This document shows, piece after piece, positions 48,214 through 57,374 of a DNA stretch of 64,000 nt (its first letter is position 1; every line of letters begins with the position of its first letter). The stretch covers positions 248,001 to 312,000 of the forward strand of contig DATAWK010000043.1 in NCBI GenBank assembly GCA_036267255.1, in the 5' to 3' direction. This stretch comes from DATAWK01 sp036267255. Its GTDB lineage: Bacteria; Acidobacteriota; Terriglobia; Terriglobales; Acidobacteriaceae. Below the pieces are notes generated by a model. That model was not told the DNA's origin and made no database searches. It saw only the letters and a list, made by a program, of their open reading frames with translations. Made by a program: the position numbers and the translations under genes.

Positions 48214-49803
48214 TCACTCGCTTTCAACATCGCCCGCCTCATCTTCAGACGCCCAGGTGGCGCACATGCCCATCGCGATCGCTCGGCCTTCCGCGCCCAT
48301 CTGGCCGTTGAAGTGTCGCAAGACCTGCTCATAGTCGCCGCGATAGCGGTTCACGGCGGCTTCGATCAAAGCATGGAAGCCAGACCGCCTCACCTCCAGC
48401 CCGAACACGTGACGCGTGAGAATGCTGACATTTTCGCCAAACGTCTCGATCTCCGGTCGATCCGACCGCGTATGGAGTCGAGACCTATTCAAGATCCAAA
48501 CACTATTCCTAGGTACCTCCTGCAGTACAACAGGAGAATGCGTTGCGACGATCGCAACGCCGTTCCTTGAGATCAACAAGTCAGATAACGCTCGGACGAA
48601 CGCAGACAGCAACGGTGGATGAAGATGGACCTCCGGCTCGTCGATCAGGACCAAGGATCGCTCGTCGACCAGCTCTATTAGGCGAGTAATCGTGAGCAGG
48701 ACGATCGCGTGCCCAGAACTGAGTCTTCGAAATCTCCTCCGCACCGCTGCTTTCCCTTCTTCGTCGAGGGTCATGGTAGAGAAGGTCGCGACCTCAGACT
48801 CCTCAAAGAGTGGATCAGACTGCAGAGTGGTGAGGGCTCGTGACCATCGCACCTTTCGCAGGTCAACCTGACACTGCTCCATACTGCGGATGAACTCGTC
48901 TGCTAGCTGAGGCACGTCTTTAAGGGCAGAGGCCCATGGCGCGCGGGGCGCGAGATTCTCACCGCGCGGACCGTCGTGCCTGGCGGGGGGCTGATGCTTG
49001 AGGCCTATGTAGAAATACTGGACCTGGTTTCCCACGGTGTTGAATGGCAGTGGATCTGAGGAGTCGAAGGCACTGAAAGAGACGGTGACGAGGTTGCGGA
49101 ATGTCCCATTTTCGTGCTCATTGTCAATTTCGAACGCGCCTGCGGTCTCGCCCTCTGGGGCCGGCCGACCAAGGATGGCATCGATCATGCCTGAAAGGCA
49201 CCGTGTCTTTCCGACACCATTGCGGCCAATCAATGCATGGACATTTGTCGGAGGCATCGACCGAGGCGCGACGTCGAATGCAAGCCTCGTGTAAGAGTTG
49301 TCACGTGCATCCGGAAGCAGGTAGGTGAAGCTGTAATTGGTGAGTTCCGCTCTGCCGTGGGATAGTCTGTGGAGACGACCGCGCACCGACGCGCTACTCA
49401 CACCGCGAAGGAGCGACTCCCCCATCACGTCCTCGCCTAGATTCTCGTCAAAAATCTCCAGATTGTATGCGCAGTCTCGGAGGCCGAGGTAAATCTCTTC
49501 ACGAAATGCGGGGTACTGATTGATTGTCTGGTAATAGTCCTCACTCTGCCCGACGGAAAAGAAGGTCTGATCAAGAGCATCGAAGCTCTCTCCGATAGGA
49601 GGAACTTTGACGGTAGGCGTCATGCCCTGCTGCCCGATCTTTACCGAACCTGTATGCACCACTGCGCCCGGCGTCACAACGAGGAAAAGCGAGTAGAGAG
49701 TCTCATACTTCCACCAATCGTTCCAAGAACTGTGGACGAGATACACCCCCGGCGTAACCGCCCTCATGACATCGCTTTGGCTTGGGACAACCAGGAACGG
49801 CAT
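48214..49803 (-). CDS. AAA/ABC-type ATPase, PtuA-like
   Basis: 529 residues. Walker A ALIGRNGVGKTR (193-200 for GRNGVGKT), signature-like RLSSGHAIVLL, Walker B RSLVLIDEPEVHLHPP, and the H-loop VAIVATHSPVVLQE. This is the predicted SMC-like overall layout of defence ATPases. The first ~180 residues are a domain of unknown type (HSSWNDWWKYETLYSLFLVV). It pairs with the HNH protein downstream, which suggests a Septu-type module. Other ATPase-nuclease systems share this architecture, so the exact class is open. Confidence 0.8.
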   Translation of the reverse strand: MPFLVVPSQSDVMRAVTPGVYLVHSSWNDWWKYETLYSLFLVVTPGAVVHTGSVKIGQQGMTPTVKVPPIGESFDALDQTFFSVGQSEDYYQTINQYPAFREEIYLGLRDCAYNLEIFDENLGEDVMGESLLRGVSSASVRGRLHRLSHGRAELTNYSFTYLLPDARDNSYTRLAFDVAPRSMPPTNVHALIGRNGVGKTRCLSGMIDAILGRPAPEGETAGAFEIDNEHENGTFRNLVTVSFSAFDSSDPLPFNTVGNQVQYFYIGLKHQPPARHDGPRGENLAPRAPWASALKDVPQLADEFIRSMEQCQVDLRKVRWSRALTTLQSDPLFEESEVATFSTMTLDEEGKAAVRRRFRRLSSGHAIVLLTITRLIELVDERSLVLIDEPEVHLHPPLLSAFVRALSDLLISRNGVAIVATHSPVVLQEVPRNSVWILNRSRLHTRSDRPEIETFGENVSILTRHVFGLEVRRSGFHALIEAAVNRYRGDYEQVLRHFNGQMGAEGRAIAMGMCATWASEDEAGDVESE

Positions 49804-50069
49804 GTCTCCAATGTAACGTGTGGAATGGATGATGTGTATTAACTGTAAAAATTATCCAAGTTGTGTCGCGACGCGGGCCGGAACGACTGGGAAGAGATCG
49901 CACCCTCTTGAGTCGAACGGCATCTTGCCATGACATTCTTCGTGAATGGTTGGCAATCCAGAGGTTGACTCTCATCTATTGAATTCAGGCCAACGCATTC
50001 ATTGGGTACCTTCGTCCTACTCGGATGATCAGTACCGGTAAATGCCGTTGTATTGATCAATCGGTGCCT

Positions 50070-50150
50070 TTTCAGTACCCTCTTGAGCACCCAAGATCAT
50101 AGGAAAGTCCGCAAAATTTGGGCAATACCTCTGCCGTCAGCGGGCAGCAC
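50070..50150. repeat. Copy B of the module-boundary repeat
   Basis: ttcagtaccctcttgagcac, a 20 bp spacer, then gtccgcaaaatttgggcaat and acctctgccg, followed by gcgggcag. It aligns over ~75 bp with copy C at 51841 at roughly 80% identity. The gap 49804-50478 has no other recognised feature. Confidence 0.65.
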
Positions 50151-50478
50151 TCTCTTGGGGGCGGGCGCAGGTCCGTCGCGTAAGCCGTCAGGACCGTTCG
50201 GTGAGCGGCTCGGCGATTATGCACTCGTTGATGAGGACTTTGAAAATGACACTGTTGTTAGGGAGCTAATCCTGATTACAGTTCGCATCCCGGCATGTTT
50301 GGGTCGAAGGTTCTCAAAGTCCTCAAGAAGGTTAAGAATCTCGAGCGGGCATGCCTCATGATTAGGTAAGCTCTGCGGCGGCCTTAACCGTTATGGAGTA
50401 TTATTTTGCCTTTACTATAGAAAGCCAACCCAGTAAACCGTACAACACTCTTCAATATCGGACCATTTCCGGAGTCGC

Positions 50479-51369
50479 ATGGCTAAGAAAAGCACGAGAA
50501 CACCCGACCGACCTCGAACCCTAACTGACTTCATACAAGCGTTCGCACAATATTTGTCAGGCTCAAAATACTTAAAGTGCTTTCGTGGCCAGCATGATGC
50601 TTCTTGGCCAATTGTAGCGGGCATATTCCGTCCTACCTTCAAAGAGCTTCTTGAGAATGAGAAAAGGGCGGTTCGGGATCTGATCTCGGTTCATCCTAGC
50701 GAGTTTGCACCCGACGGGACCATGTTCGATAAGCTCGTACGGATGCAGCATTTTGGACTGCCGACTCGATTGCTGGATGTTTCGCGGAACGCACTGGTCG
50801 CACTATATTTTGCGACCGACCCAGGACCTCATCGCAGCAAGCCGACTGATGGTATGGTCACAGCTTTCGCCATTCCGCCAGAACGCGAGAAGTACTTTGA
50901 CAGTGATTCAGTAAGTTGCATCGCCAATTTGGCTAATATGACTTCTGAGGAGAAGGATGCGATTTATCAATTGAAAGAGTTGCTAATAGAACTGCCTGAA
51001 GAGGAACAGATCGCGAGATTCAATAGTGATGACGTTATAAAACGACTTCATCAGTTTATTAGGTCAGAAAAATCATATTTTCAGCCAATTATCAGACCGA
51101 TAGATTTGCTGCAGCCATATTACGTTCATCCCAAAATGAGTAACAGGAGAATTTTGGCGCAATCCGGTGCCTTTATTCTCTACGGCATCGATCCATTCAA
51201 GGACTTGTTTTTCCCGTACAAGATTGAAGAAACATCGTTCATTGTTCCCCAGAAAGCGAAAGAGCCTATTCGAAAGGCACTCGCAAATCTTGGCATCAAT
51301 GAAAGCACCCTCTTCCCTGAGATAGATAAGGCCGCTGCCCGGATTAAGAATCAGTACAAAAAGAAATAG
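50479..51369 (+). CDS. FRG-domain protein
   Basis: 296 residues from an ATG with GGAG upstream. N-terminal FRG domain: YLKCFRGQHDASWPI, then MQHFGLPTRLLDVSRNALVALYFA, the defining motifs. The rest is helical with QPIIRPIDLLQPYYV and ILAQSGAFILYG. FRG proteins are common in mobile and defence regions; their biochemical role is not established. It sits alone on the plus strand between boundary repeats B and C, which supports it being cargo. It may be a single-gene defence factor (inference). Confidence 0.82.
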   Translation: MAKKSTRTPDRPRTLTDFIQAFAQYLSGSKYLKCFRGQHDASWPIVAGIFRPTFKELLENEKRAVRDLISVHPSEFAPDGTMFDKLVRMQHFGLPTRLLDVSRNALVALYFATDPGPHRSKPTDGMVTAFAIPPEREKYFDSDSVSCIANLANMTSEEKDAIYQLKELLIELPEEEQIARFNSDDVIKRLHQFIRSEKSYFQPIIRPIDLLQPYYVHPKMSNRRILAQSGAFILYGIDPFKDLFFPYKIEETSFIVPQKAKEPIRKALANLGINESTLFPEIDKAAARIKNQYKKK

Positions 51370-51479
51370 AACATCAACTGAGAAATAGTTTGCGACCCGC
51401 CAACTGCTGAGAGTCACATCTTCAGCGTAGCGTCAGAATGCTGACGTACTTCAGAATTAGGCGGTGACGCAGTAAGGTT

Positions 51480-51686
51480 TCAGGGTTTTCGCCATTTGTC
51501 CCTGCCACCGACATTGGTGTCTCGGACGCGCTCAACATGAACGGCTGCATTCGGGTTTATCTCGCGAGCTCTCTCAATGGCTTTAGCTTGGGTGGGAAGT
51601 ATTGCACTAGCCCTTTCCGAACCCGGTTTCCTTACCGCATAATCGCCCTGCTCACGCCTCTCGATAAACACTTCATTTTTGGCCAT
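51480..51686 (-). CDS. DUF2188 small protein
   Basis: 68 residues. The pattern GDYAVRKPGSERASAILPTQ, then AIERAREINPNAAVHV and a final GRDKWRKP, fits DUF2188, a small beta-alpha-beta family of unknown function often seen on mobile elements. A close GAGGGCGAGCAC precedes the ATG. It lies between FRG and copy C, opposite strand. Confidence 0.75.
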   Translation of the reverse strand: MAKNEVFIERREQGDYAVRKPGSERASAILPTQAKAIERAREINPNAAVHVERVRDTNVGGRDKWRKP

Positions 51687-51840
51687 GTGCTCGCCCTCTC
51701 GCGATTAGGATACACCCAGGAACACAGCTGGTACTACCTCGGCGGTTGCCCTCAGGCAAGTGCACTCATTCACTTGGTGAGGCTGCTGCTGGAGGAATCG
51801 GCAGGATTGTGTAATGGTCTGTGCCAATTCTCCGAGGACT

Positions 51841-51917
51841 TTTCAGCACCCTTTAGAGCACCTCAACATTGAGTAAAGTCCGCAACATTGGGCAGAAACC
51901 TCTGCCGCGCGTGGGCA
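51841..51917. repeat. Copy C of the module-boundary repeat
   Basis: tttcagcaccctttagagca, then aaagtccgcaacattgggca and acctctgcc, followed by gcgcgtgggcag. It matches copy B. Beyond it to 52084 no gene is recognised. Confidence 0.65.
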
Positions 51918-52084
51918 GACGTCAAGAATCGCTAATAAATCGAGAAGGTCAGATTGTTCAGAAAATTGGTTGAAGCAGAACACAAAGACACGTTCAGCTG
52001 CCGATCAGAGGAAACTCCTATCGCCAAACTGCGCTGCCTTGGATATGTGTCACTGATTCAATGAGTCGACATGACTCCCATTCA

Positions 52085-52295
52085 GGAATTGAAAGTTCGT
52101 CAACGTCGATCCTAATCCGCTCTTGCATTGAGGAATCTCTCGAGAACGCAACGTGCAGATTAAAGAGTAAGTATCGGCTGAAAGTTCTACGCAGAGATTC
52201 TCTCAGGCACAGAAGATGCGCAAATTATCGGCATAAACCGTGGTATTTGGATTGTTTTAGGTTGAGTGAAAGGGATCGGCAAACTGTCTGGCGGA
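52085..52295. repeat. Copy 2 of the ~210 bp diverged direct repeat, abutting tRNA-Ser
   Basis: Begins ggaattgaaagttcgtc and ends ctgtctggcgg, the last bases being the reverse complement of the tRNA 3' CCGCCA. See copy 1 at 1211-1423 for details. Confidence 0.75.
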
Positions 52296-52381
52296 GAGAG
52301 AGGGATTCGAACCCTCGATAGAGCTTTTGACCCTATAACGGTTTAGCAAACCGCCGCCTTCAGCCTCTCGGCCATCTCTCC
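52289..52381 (-). tRNA. tRNA-Ser(GCT)
   Basis: 93 nt, type II tRNA. Acceptor GGAGAGA/TCTCTCC, anticodon loop GGTTTGCTAAACC (GCT, serine AGC/AGT), long variable arm, T-loop GGTTCGAATCC and encoded CCA. Its 3' end faces the accessory region, a classic integration site. Confidence 0.95.
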
Positions 52382-52491
52382 ACTGTTTGCCTGCGCTGCT
52401 GTTCTTGGATTATAGCGAATATGGGTGCGTGTCGCATTCTGCAGCCGCAACGCCGTAAAATAAAAACATATCGCAGCCAGCGATATCTGGG

Positions 52492-53178
52492 ATGGCCGTG
52501 AAACCTATTCGGAAGCGCATTTCGCATCTTCTTCCCCTCTTTGCATTGCTTACAGCAAGCGTCATGCTGCAGGCGCAGGTGGCTCCATCCACGCATGTAA
52601 CCGACCCTGGGGCGCTGAAACCTCCGCCGGGTGCACGGGTTGCCATCTATGAGTTTGAAGACATGGAGTGCCCGGATTGCGCGCGTGCCAACCCGATTCT
52701 GAAGGAAGCTGCTGAGAAGTATCACATTCCGTGGATCCGCCACGACTTTCCGCTTCCCTTCCACGCCTGGAGTTTTCAAGCAGCCGTAGACGCGCGCTGG
52801 TTTGACACAAAATCCAAAAAGATTGGCGATGAGTTTCGCGATGCTGTCTTCGCAGACCAACCGAACATCCAGACGACGGAGCAGTTGCGCGCCTATGCGG
52901 AAAATTTTGCCACGCAGCACAAGATCGTCTTTCCGTTTGTTGTCGATCCGCAAGGTAAACTGGCCGCCGAGGTAAAGGCGGACTATGCCCTGGGTCAGCG
53001 CATCGGCATCGAGCACACACCGACGATCTGGATCGTAACGAACAAAACCAGTGGTGTGCCCTTTGTCGAGGTGTTGGATCGTTCGCGCCTATACGAGATC
53101 ATCGATCAGGCGCTGGCGGAGACAGCATCCGAAACCGAGCATACGAGGGGAACCCACCACGTAGAACGCGCAGGCTAG
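52492..53178 (+). CDS. Secreted DsbA-like thioredoxin-fold protein
   Basis: 228 residues. Signal peptide (SHLLPLFALLTASVMLQAQ), then a thioredoxin-fold domain with active site CPDC (Cys60, Cys63) preceded by FEDMEC, an inserted helical region (HAWSFQAAVDARWF) and a cis-Pro loop HTPTIWIV. It is expected to catalyse disulfide exchange in the periplasm. First backbone gene after the tRNA. Confidence 0.88.
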   Translation: MAVKPIRKRISHLLPLFALLTASVMLQAQVAPSTHVTDPGALKPPPGARVAIYEFEDMECPDCARANPILKEAAEKYHIPWIRHDFPLPFHAWSFQAAVDARWFDTKSKKIGDEFRDAVFADQPNIQTTEQLRAYAENFATQHKIVFPFVVDPQGKLAAEVKADYALGQRIGIEHTPTIWIVTNKTSGVPFVEVLDRSRLYEIIDQALAETASETEHTRGTHHVERAG

Positions 53179-53206
53179 CTTCGCGGACCATACGGCTTGC
53201 AGAAAA

Positions 53207-54355
53207 TCACGGAATCGGATGGGTGAGTAAGTTTGCAAGACACGCAGTGCAGGCGTCGAGTTCCTGAAGGCTAATGCATTCGCGTTCACTGTGCGCGGTG
53301 CGCATATCGCCGGGACCGAGCACCACAACTTCTTCGGCCAACTTCGCGAAGTGCGGCGCTTCCGTGCTGAAGGGAATGGCAATCGCAGATTGCTGCGTCC
53401 ACCGAGTGAGCATTTGTACGAAGGAAGATTCTTCCGGTGTGGCGAAACCGTCCTGCTGACGCAAAACATCGATCGTGTAATGAAATGTGGGGTCTTCGCG
53501 GCGCAGATCGCAGGCCATGGCCTCGATGGTTTTGGAAACGAAGTCTGCGGGCTGGCCGGGAATGGGCCTCCACTCCAGCAAAAATGTACACTCTCCGGGC
53601 ACAATGTTCTTTGCCGTGCCGCCTTCGATTCTGCCAATGTTCAGCGTAGTGTAGGGCGGCTCCAGAAGCGTGTTGATGTCGTGCTTCAACTCACTGGCAA
53701 AGCGCTCAATGGCGGCGATCCATCGCGCAGCACCATAAATAGCGGAGATGCCCTGGGCTGGATGCGCGCTGTGGGCTTCCTTGCCATGCACGCGAATTTC
53801 CGCAAGACAGTAGCCCTTGCCGATGCGAGCCGGGTGCAACGAAGTGGGCTCGCCAATGACAACGCAGCGAGGCCGGATAGCCTGTGACGCGGCAAGTCGT
53901 GCCGCACCGATGCAACCGATCTCTTCATCGGCGGTAAGAACAACGCAAACCCTACTGAAAATTTGCTGCGCCGGCACGCCGGCACAGGCGCAGAGTACGC
54001 AGGCGAGAAACCCCTTCACATCACACGCACCGCAACCGTGCAGATAACCGTCTCTCACATAGGGTTGGGTTGCATGTTCCCATGTCGAACTGTAGGGAAC
54101 GGTGTCGGTGTGGCAAACAAGGGCGAGATCGACATTTGGGTCGTCAAGATCTTGTGCAGACGGCATCGCCAGCAAATTGATCTTTTCTACACCATTGGGA
54201 TCCATGTAAAGCAGCATGCGTACGTGCCAGCCCGCGTATTGGAGATTCTGGATGGCAAACTCCACGACAGGCCGATTGGAGACAGACGATACCGAGGGAA
54301 TGCGGATCAGCGCATCCAGCATTTCAACGGGAGTCGATTTCGGATGGTTCGTCAT
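53207..54355 (-). CDS. M20-family deacylase (ArgE-like), hut operon
   Basis: 382 residues. Metal ligands: His in LVCHTDTVP, Asp in GCGACDVKG, Glu-Glu in TADEEIGCIGA, Glu/Asp in VIGEPT and His in STEAPHFAKL. The dimerisation domain carries GKEAHSAHP. The sequence is closest to acetylornithine deacetylases. Its start overlaps the hutI stop (ATGA). In this operon it might cleave N-formylglutamate made after HutF, a job usually done by HutG, or it may be an arginine-pathway enzyme that was recruited. This is inference. Confidence 0.85.
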   Translation of the reverse strand: MTNHPKSTPVEMLDALIRIPSVSSVSNRPVVEFAIQNLQYAGWHVRMLLYMDPNGVEKINLLAMPSAQDLDDPNVDLALVCHTDTVPYSSTWEHATQPYVRDGYLHGCGACDVKGFLACVLCACAGVPAQQIFSRVCVVLTADEEIGCIGAARLAASQAIRPRCVVIGEPTSLHPARIGKGYCLAEIRVHGKEAHSAHPAQGISAIYGAARWIAAIERFASELKHDINTLLEPPYTTLNIGRIEGGTAKNIVPGECTFLLEWRPIPGQPADFVSKTIEAMACDLRREDPTFHYTIDVLRQQDGFATPEESSFVQMLTRWTQQSAIAIPFSTEAPHFAKLAEEVVVLGPGDMRTAHSERECISLQELDACTACLANLLTHPIP

Positions 54356-55683
54356 CTTGCAATGGACTTCGTCGGGGTTGTTTGTGGTGCGGTGTTCCTC
54401 AGCTTGCCAGCAATAAATACCTGAGGCAGATTCGGTACGGCAGCGAAGTAGGCCAGTTCGCGATAGTCGCGAAATTCGTGAATGAGAAAATCAGCAGCTT
54501 TGCCTGCTTCCAACGAGCCAATTTTGTTTCCCATATTGAGACCGTAGGCCGCGTTGATCGTAGTTGAGACCAGGGCTTCGCTGGGCAGCATCTTCATCTG
54601 TTGACACGCCAGTGTCATGACGAATGGCATGGACGTGGTGGGTGACGAGCCAGGATTGAAGTCTGTAGCCAGTATGGTGGCGAGTCCAGTGTCGATCATG
54701 GCGCGTGCGTTGGGATACCGACTGCGCCCAAGGCAAAAAACCGAAGCGGGCAACAACACCGGTTGCACACCAGCAACGCGCATGGCGGCAATGCCGCGTG
54801 CATCGGTGCACTCCAGATGGTCTGCGGTCGTGGCGCCGAGTTGGGCCGCCATCGACACGGCGCCGTCAGCGGAAAATTGTTCGGCGTGGATACGCAGCCC
54901 CAGGCCGGCCTGTTTCGCGGCGGTAAGGATTCGGCGACTCTCGTCGAGAGTGAAAGCGTACTCGTCACAGAAGACATCGCAGTAGCTGGCAAGATGTTGC
55001 GCAACCACCTGAGGAAGGATTTCATTGGTCACCAGCGCAATGTATGCAGTCCGGTTCTCGCGAAACTCCGGTGGAACTGCGTGAGCAGCCAGCAGCGTGG
55101 GCACGACGCGCAACGCCAATGTTTCCTGCAGCGCGCAAAGGACACGCAGAATTTTTAATTCCGATTCGAGGGATAGACCGTAGCCGGATTTCGCTTCCAG
55201 GGTCGTGGTGCCGGTGCGGAGAAACCATTCTGCATAATGCTGCACTGTGGCGAGTAATGTCTCTTCTGTGGCTTGCCGTGTGTGGCGAACGGTGGAAAGA
55301 ATGCCGCCGCCTGCGGCAGCGATCTCCTGATAGGTGCTGCCTGCAAGGCGCTGCTCGAACTCGTTGGCACGCGTTCCGGCAAAGGCGATGTGCGTGTGCG
55401 CATCGACAAAGCCTGGAGTTACAACGCAACCGCGAGCATCGATGACTTTTGTTTGCCGGTCAACATGTCGCACAATATCCGCGTGGAAGCCAACGTACTG
55501 GATCAGGCCATTGGCAATCAACATGCCACCGTTTTCGACAATCGACAATTCACGCATCTCCAACACGCCGCGTCGCGCGCGCGCCGGACCAGCAAGCGTT
55601 ACGAGCTGGCCACAGTTGAGGACGGCATATCGTTCGGTCGATGAAGCGGCCACGTGCTCGTGCACCAACGATATCTCACTCAT
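54352..55683 (-). CDS. hutI: Imidazolonepropionase
   Basis: 443 residues from the ATG at 55683. Amidohydrolase fold with metal-binding VDAHTHIAFAG, catalytic motifs ANEFEQRLAGSTYQEIAAAGGG, LEAKSGYGL, HAEQFSADGAVS and ATDFNPGSSPTTSM. It converts imidazolone-5-propanoate to N-formimino-L-glutamate. The start lies within the end of hutU (8 nt overlap). The last-but-one gene of the operon. Confidence 0.95.
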   Translation of the reverse strand: MSEISLVHEHVAASSTERYAVLNCGQLVTLAGPARARRGVLEMRELSIVENGGMLIANGLIQYVGFHADIVRHVDRQTKVIDARGCVVTPGFVDAHTHIAFAGTRANEFEQRLAGSTYQEIAAAGGGILSTVRHTRQATEETLLATVQHYAEWFLRTGTTTLEAKSGYGLSLESELKILRVLCALQETLALRVVPTLLAAHAVPPEFRENRTAYIALVTNEILPQVVAQHLASYCDVFCDEYAFTLDESRRILTAAKQAGLGLRIHAEQFSADGAVSMAAQLGATTADHLECTDARGIAAMRVAGVQPVLLPASVFCLGRSRYPNARAMIDTGLATILATDFNPGSSPTTSMPFVMTLACQQMKMLPSEALVSTTINAAYGLNMGNKIGSLEAGKAADFLIHEFRDYRELAYFAAVPNLPQVFIAGKLRNTAPQTTPTKSIAR

Positions 55684-57370
55684 GACGCCCGGAGATGTGC
55701 ATAGGAATATGGATTCCCTTGGCGTCGGCGGTTCGAGCTGCAGCGTCATAACCTGCGTCCACATGTCGCGCAACGCCGATACCAGGATCGTTATTCAATA
55801 CGCGATGCAGGCGTACCTCGGCTTCTTTGGTTCCATCGGCAACAGAAACCTGACCGGCGTGAAGAGAGTAGCCCATGCCGACGCCGCCGCCATGATGAAA
55901 AGAAACCCACGTTGCGCCACTGGCGGTGTTCAGGAGTGCATTCAGAATGGGCCAGTCGGCAATAGCGTCGGAGCCATCTTTCATCTGCTCCGTTTCGCGA
56001 TAAGGAGAAGCGACGGAACCGGTATCAAGATGATCGCGGCCAATGGCAACGGGTGCTTTCAGCTCCCCCTTGCGGACCAGATCATTCATGGCCTCCCCCA
56101 TACGGGCGCGCTCGCGAAATCCGAGCCAGCAAATGCGCGCAGGCAGCCCCTGAAAATGGACTCGTTCCTGTGCCAGATGAATCCAGCGCGTGAGCACTGG
56201 ATTGTCTGGAAATAATTCGAGCGCCAACTGATCGGTGCGGCGGATATCCGCAGGATCACCCGACAGCGCAACCCAGCGAAAGGGCCCGGAGCCTTCGCAG
56301 AAGAAGGGGCGAATGTACTCCGGGATAAATCCGGGAATGTCAAAAGCGCGAGCGCAACCCGCATCCAGTGCGCGCTTGCGGATGTTGTTGCCATAGTCGA
56401 AGGCAACCGCGCCACTGCGCTGCATTGCGAGCATCGCTTCTACATGTACAGCCATGCTGGCGCAGGCTGCATCGACGTAGGCTTTTGGATCGGCGCTGCG
56501 AAATTCTGCTGCTTTCTCCAACGTGTACCCGGCGGGGATGTAACCATTCAATGGATCGTGTGCGCTGGTCTGATCCGTAATGACGTCAACGACAACACTG
56601 CGCCGCACCATCTCCGGCAGAACTTCCGCGCAATTGCCAACGAGACAGACGGAAAGCGCCTGCTTATTGCGCCTGGCGTCTTCGCATAGGCGCAAGGCCT
56701 CGTCAAGTGTCTCTGCCATGCGGTCGCAATAGCCACTATGCACACGGCGTTCGATGCGTGCGCGGTCGGGATCGATGCCAAGAAAGACGGCGCCGTTCAT
56801 GGTTGCGGCAAGCGGCTGCGCGCCGCCCATGCCGCCGATACCGCCGGTGACGACGAGTTTTCCACTGAGCGATCCGCCGAAGTGGCGATCGGCAACAGCA
56901 GAAAAAGTCTGAAAGGTTCCCTGCAGAATGCCCTGCGTGCCGATGTAGATCCAACTGCCCGCCGTCATTTGGCCATACATCATCAGACCCATACGATCCA
57001 GCCGGTGGAATTCGTCCCAGTTTGCCCATTGGCCGACTAAATTGGAGTTGGCAATCAATACGCGTGGCGCATCCGCATGCGTGGGAAAGACCGCGACGGG
57101 CTTGCCGGACTGGACGAGGAGCGTTTCCTCGTGGCCGAGCTGCTGCAACTCGCGCACGATGGCGTAGTAGCAGTCCCAGTTGCGCGCCGCCTTGCCGATG
57201 CCGCCATATACGATCAGACGATCCGGTGCTTCGGCAACGTCGGGATCAAGGTTGTTCATCAGGCACCGGAGAGCTGCCTCCTGCTGCCAGCCTTTGCAGT
57301 GCAGCGCAGAGCCGCGTGGCGCGCGAATCGTTCCTGGTTCCGTAGTAAGTGCGGGAATGGTTGTCGTCAT
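55676..57370 (-). CDS. hutU: Urocanate hydratase
   Basis: 564 residues from the ATG at 57370 (MTTTIPALTTEPGTIRAPRG). Long-known motifs: YGGIGKAARNWDCYYAI, GQMTAGSWIYIGTQGI, VTGGIGGMGGAQPLA (NAD binding), and DQTSAHDPLNGYIP with FEW-type end HHGGGVGMGYSLHAGQ. It hydrates urocanate to 4-imidazolone-5-propanoate with bound NAD+. It starts 4 bp after hutF. No histidine ammonia-lyase gene is present in the window. Confidence 0.96.
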   Translation of the reverse strand: MTTTIPALTTEPGTIRAPRGSALHCKGWQQEAALRCLMNNLDPDVAEAPDRLIVYGGIGKAARNWDCYYAIVRELQQLGHEETLLVQSGKPVAVFPTHADAPRVLIANSNLVGQWANWDEFHRLDRMGLMMYGQMTAGSWIYIGTQGILQGTFQTFSAVADRHFGGSLSGKLVVTGGIGGMGGAQPLAATMNGAVFLGIDPDRARIERRVHSGYCDRMAETLDEALRLCEDARRNKQALSVCLVGNCAEVLPEMVRRSVVVDVITDQTSAHDPLNGYIPAGYTLEKAAEFRSADPKAYVDAACASMAVHVEAMLAMQRSGAVAFDYGNNIRKRALDAGCARAFDIPGFIPEYIRPFFCEGSGPFRWVALSGDPADIRRTDQLALELFPDNPVLTRWIHLAQERVHFQGLPARICWLGFRERARMGEAMNDLVRKGELKAPVAIGRDHLDTGSVASPYRETEQMKDGSDAIADWPILNALLNTASGATWVSFHHGGGVGMGYSLHAGQVSVADGTKEAEVRLHRVLNNDPGIGVARHVDAGYDAAARTADAKGIHIPMHISGRHE

Positions 57371-57374
57371 CGTG

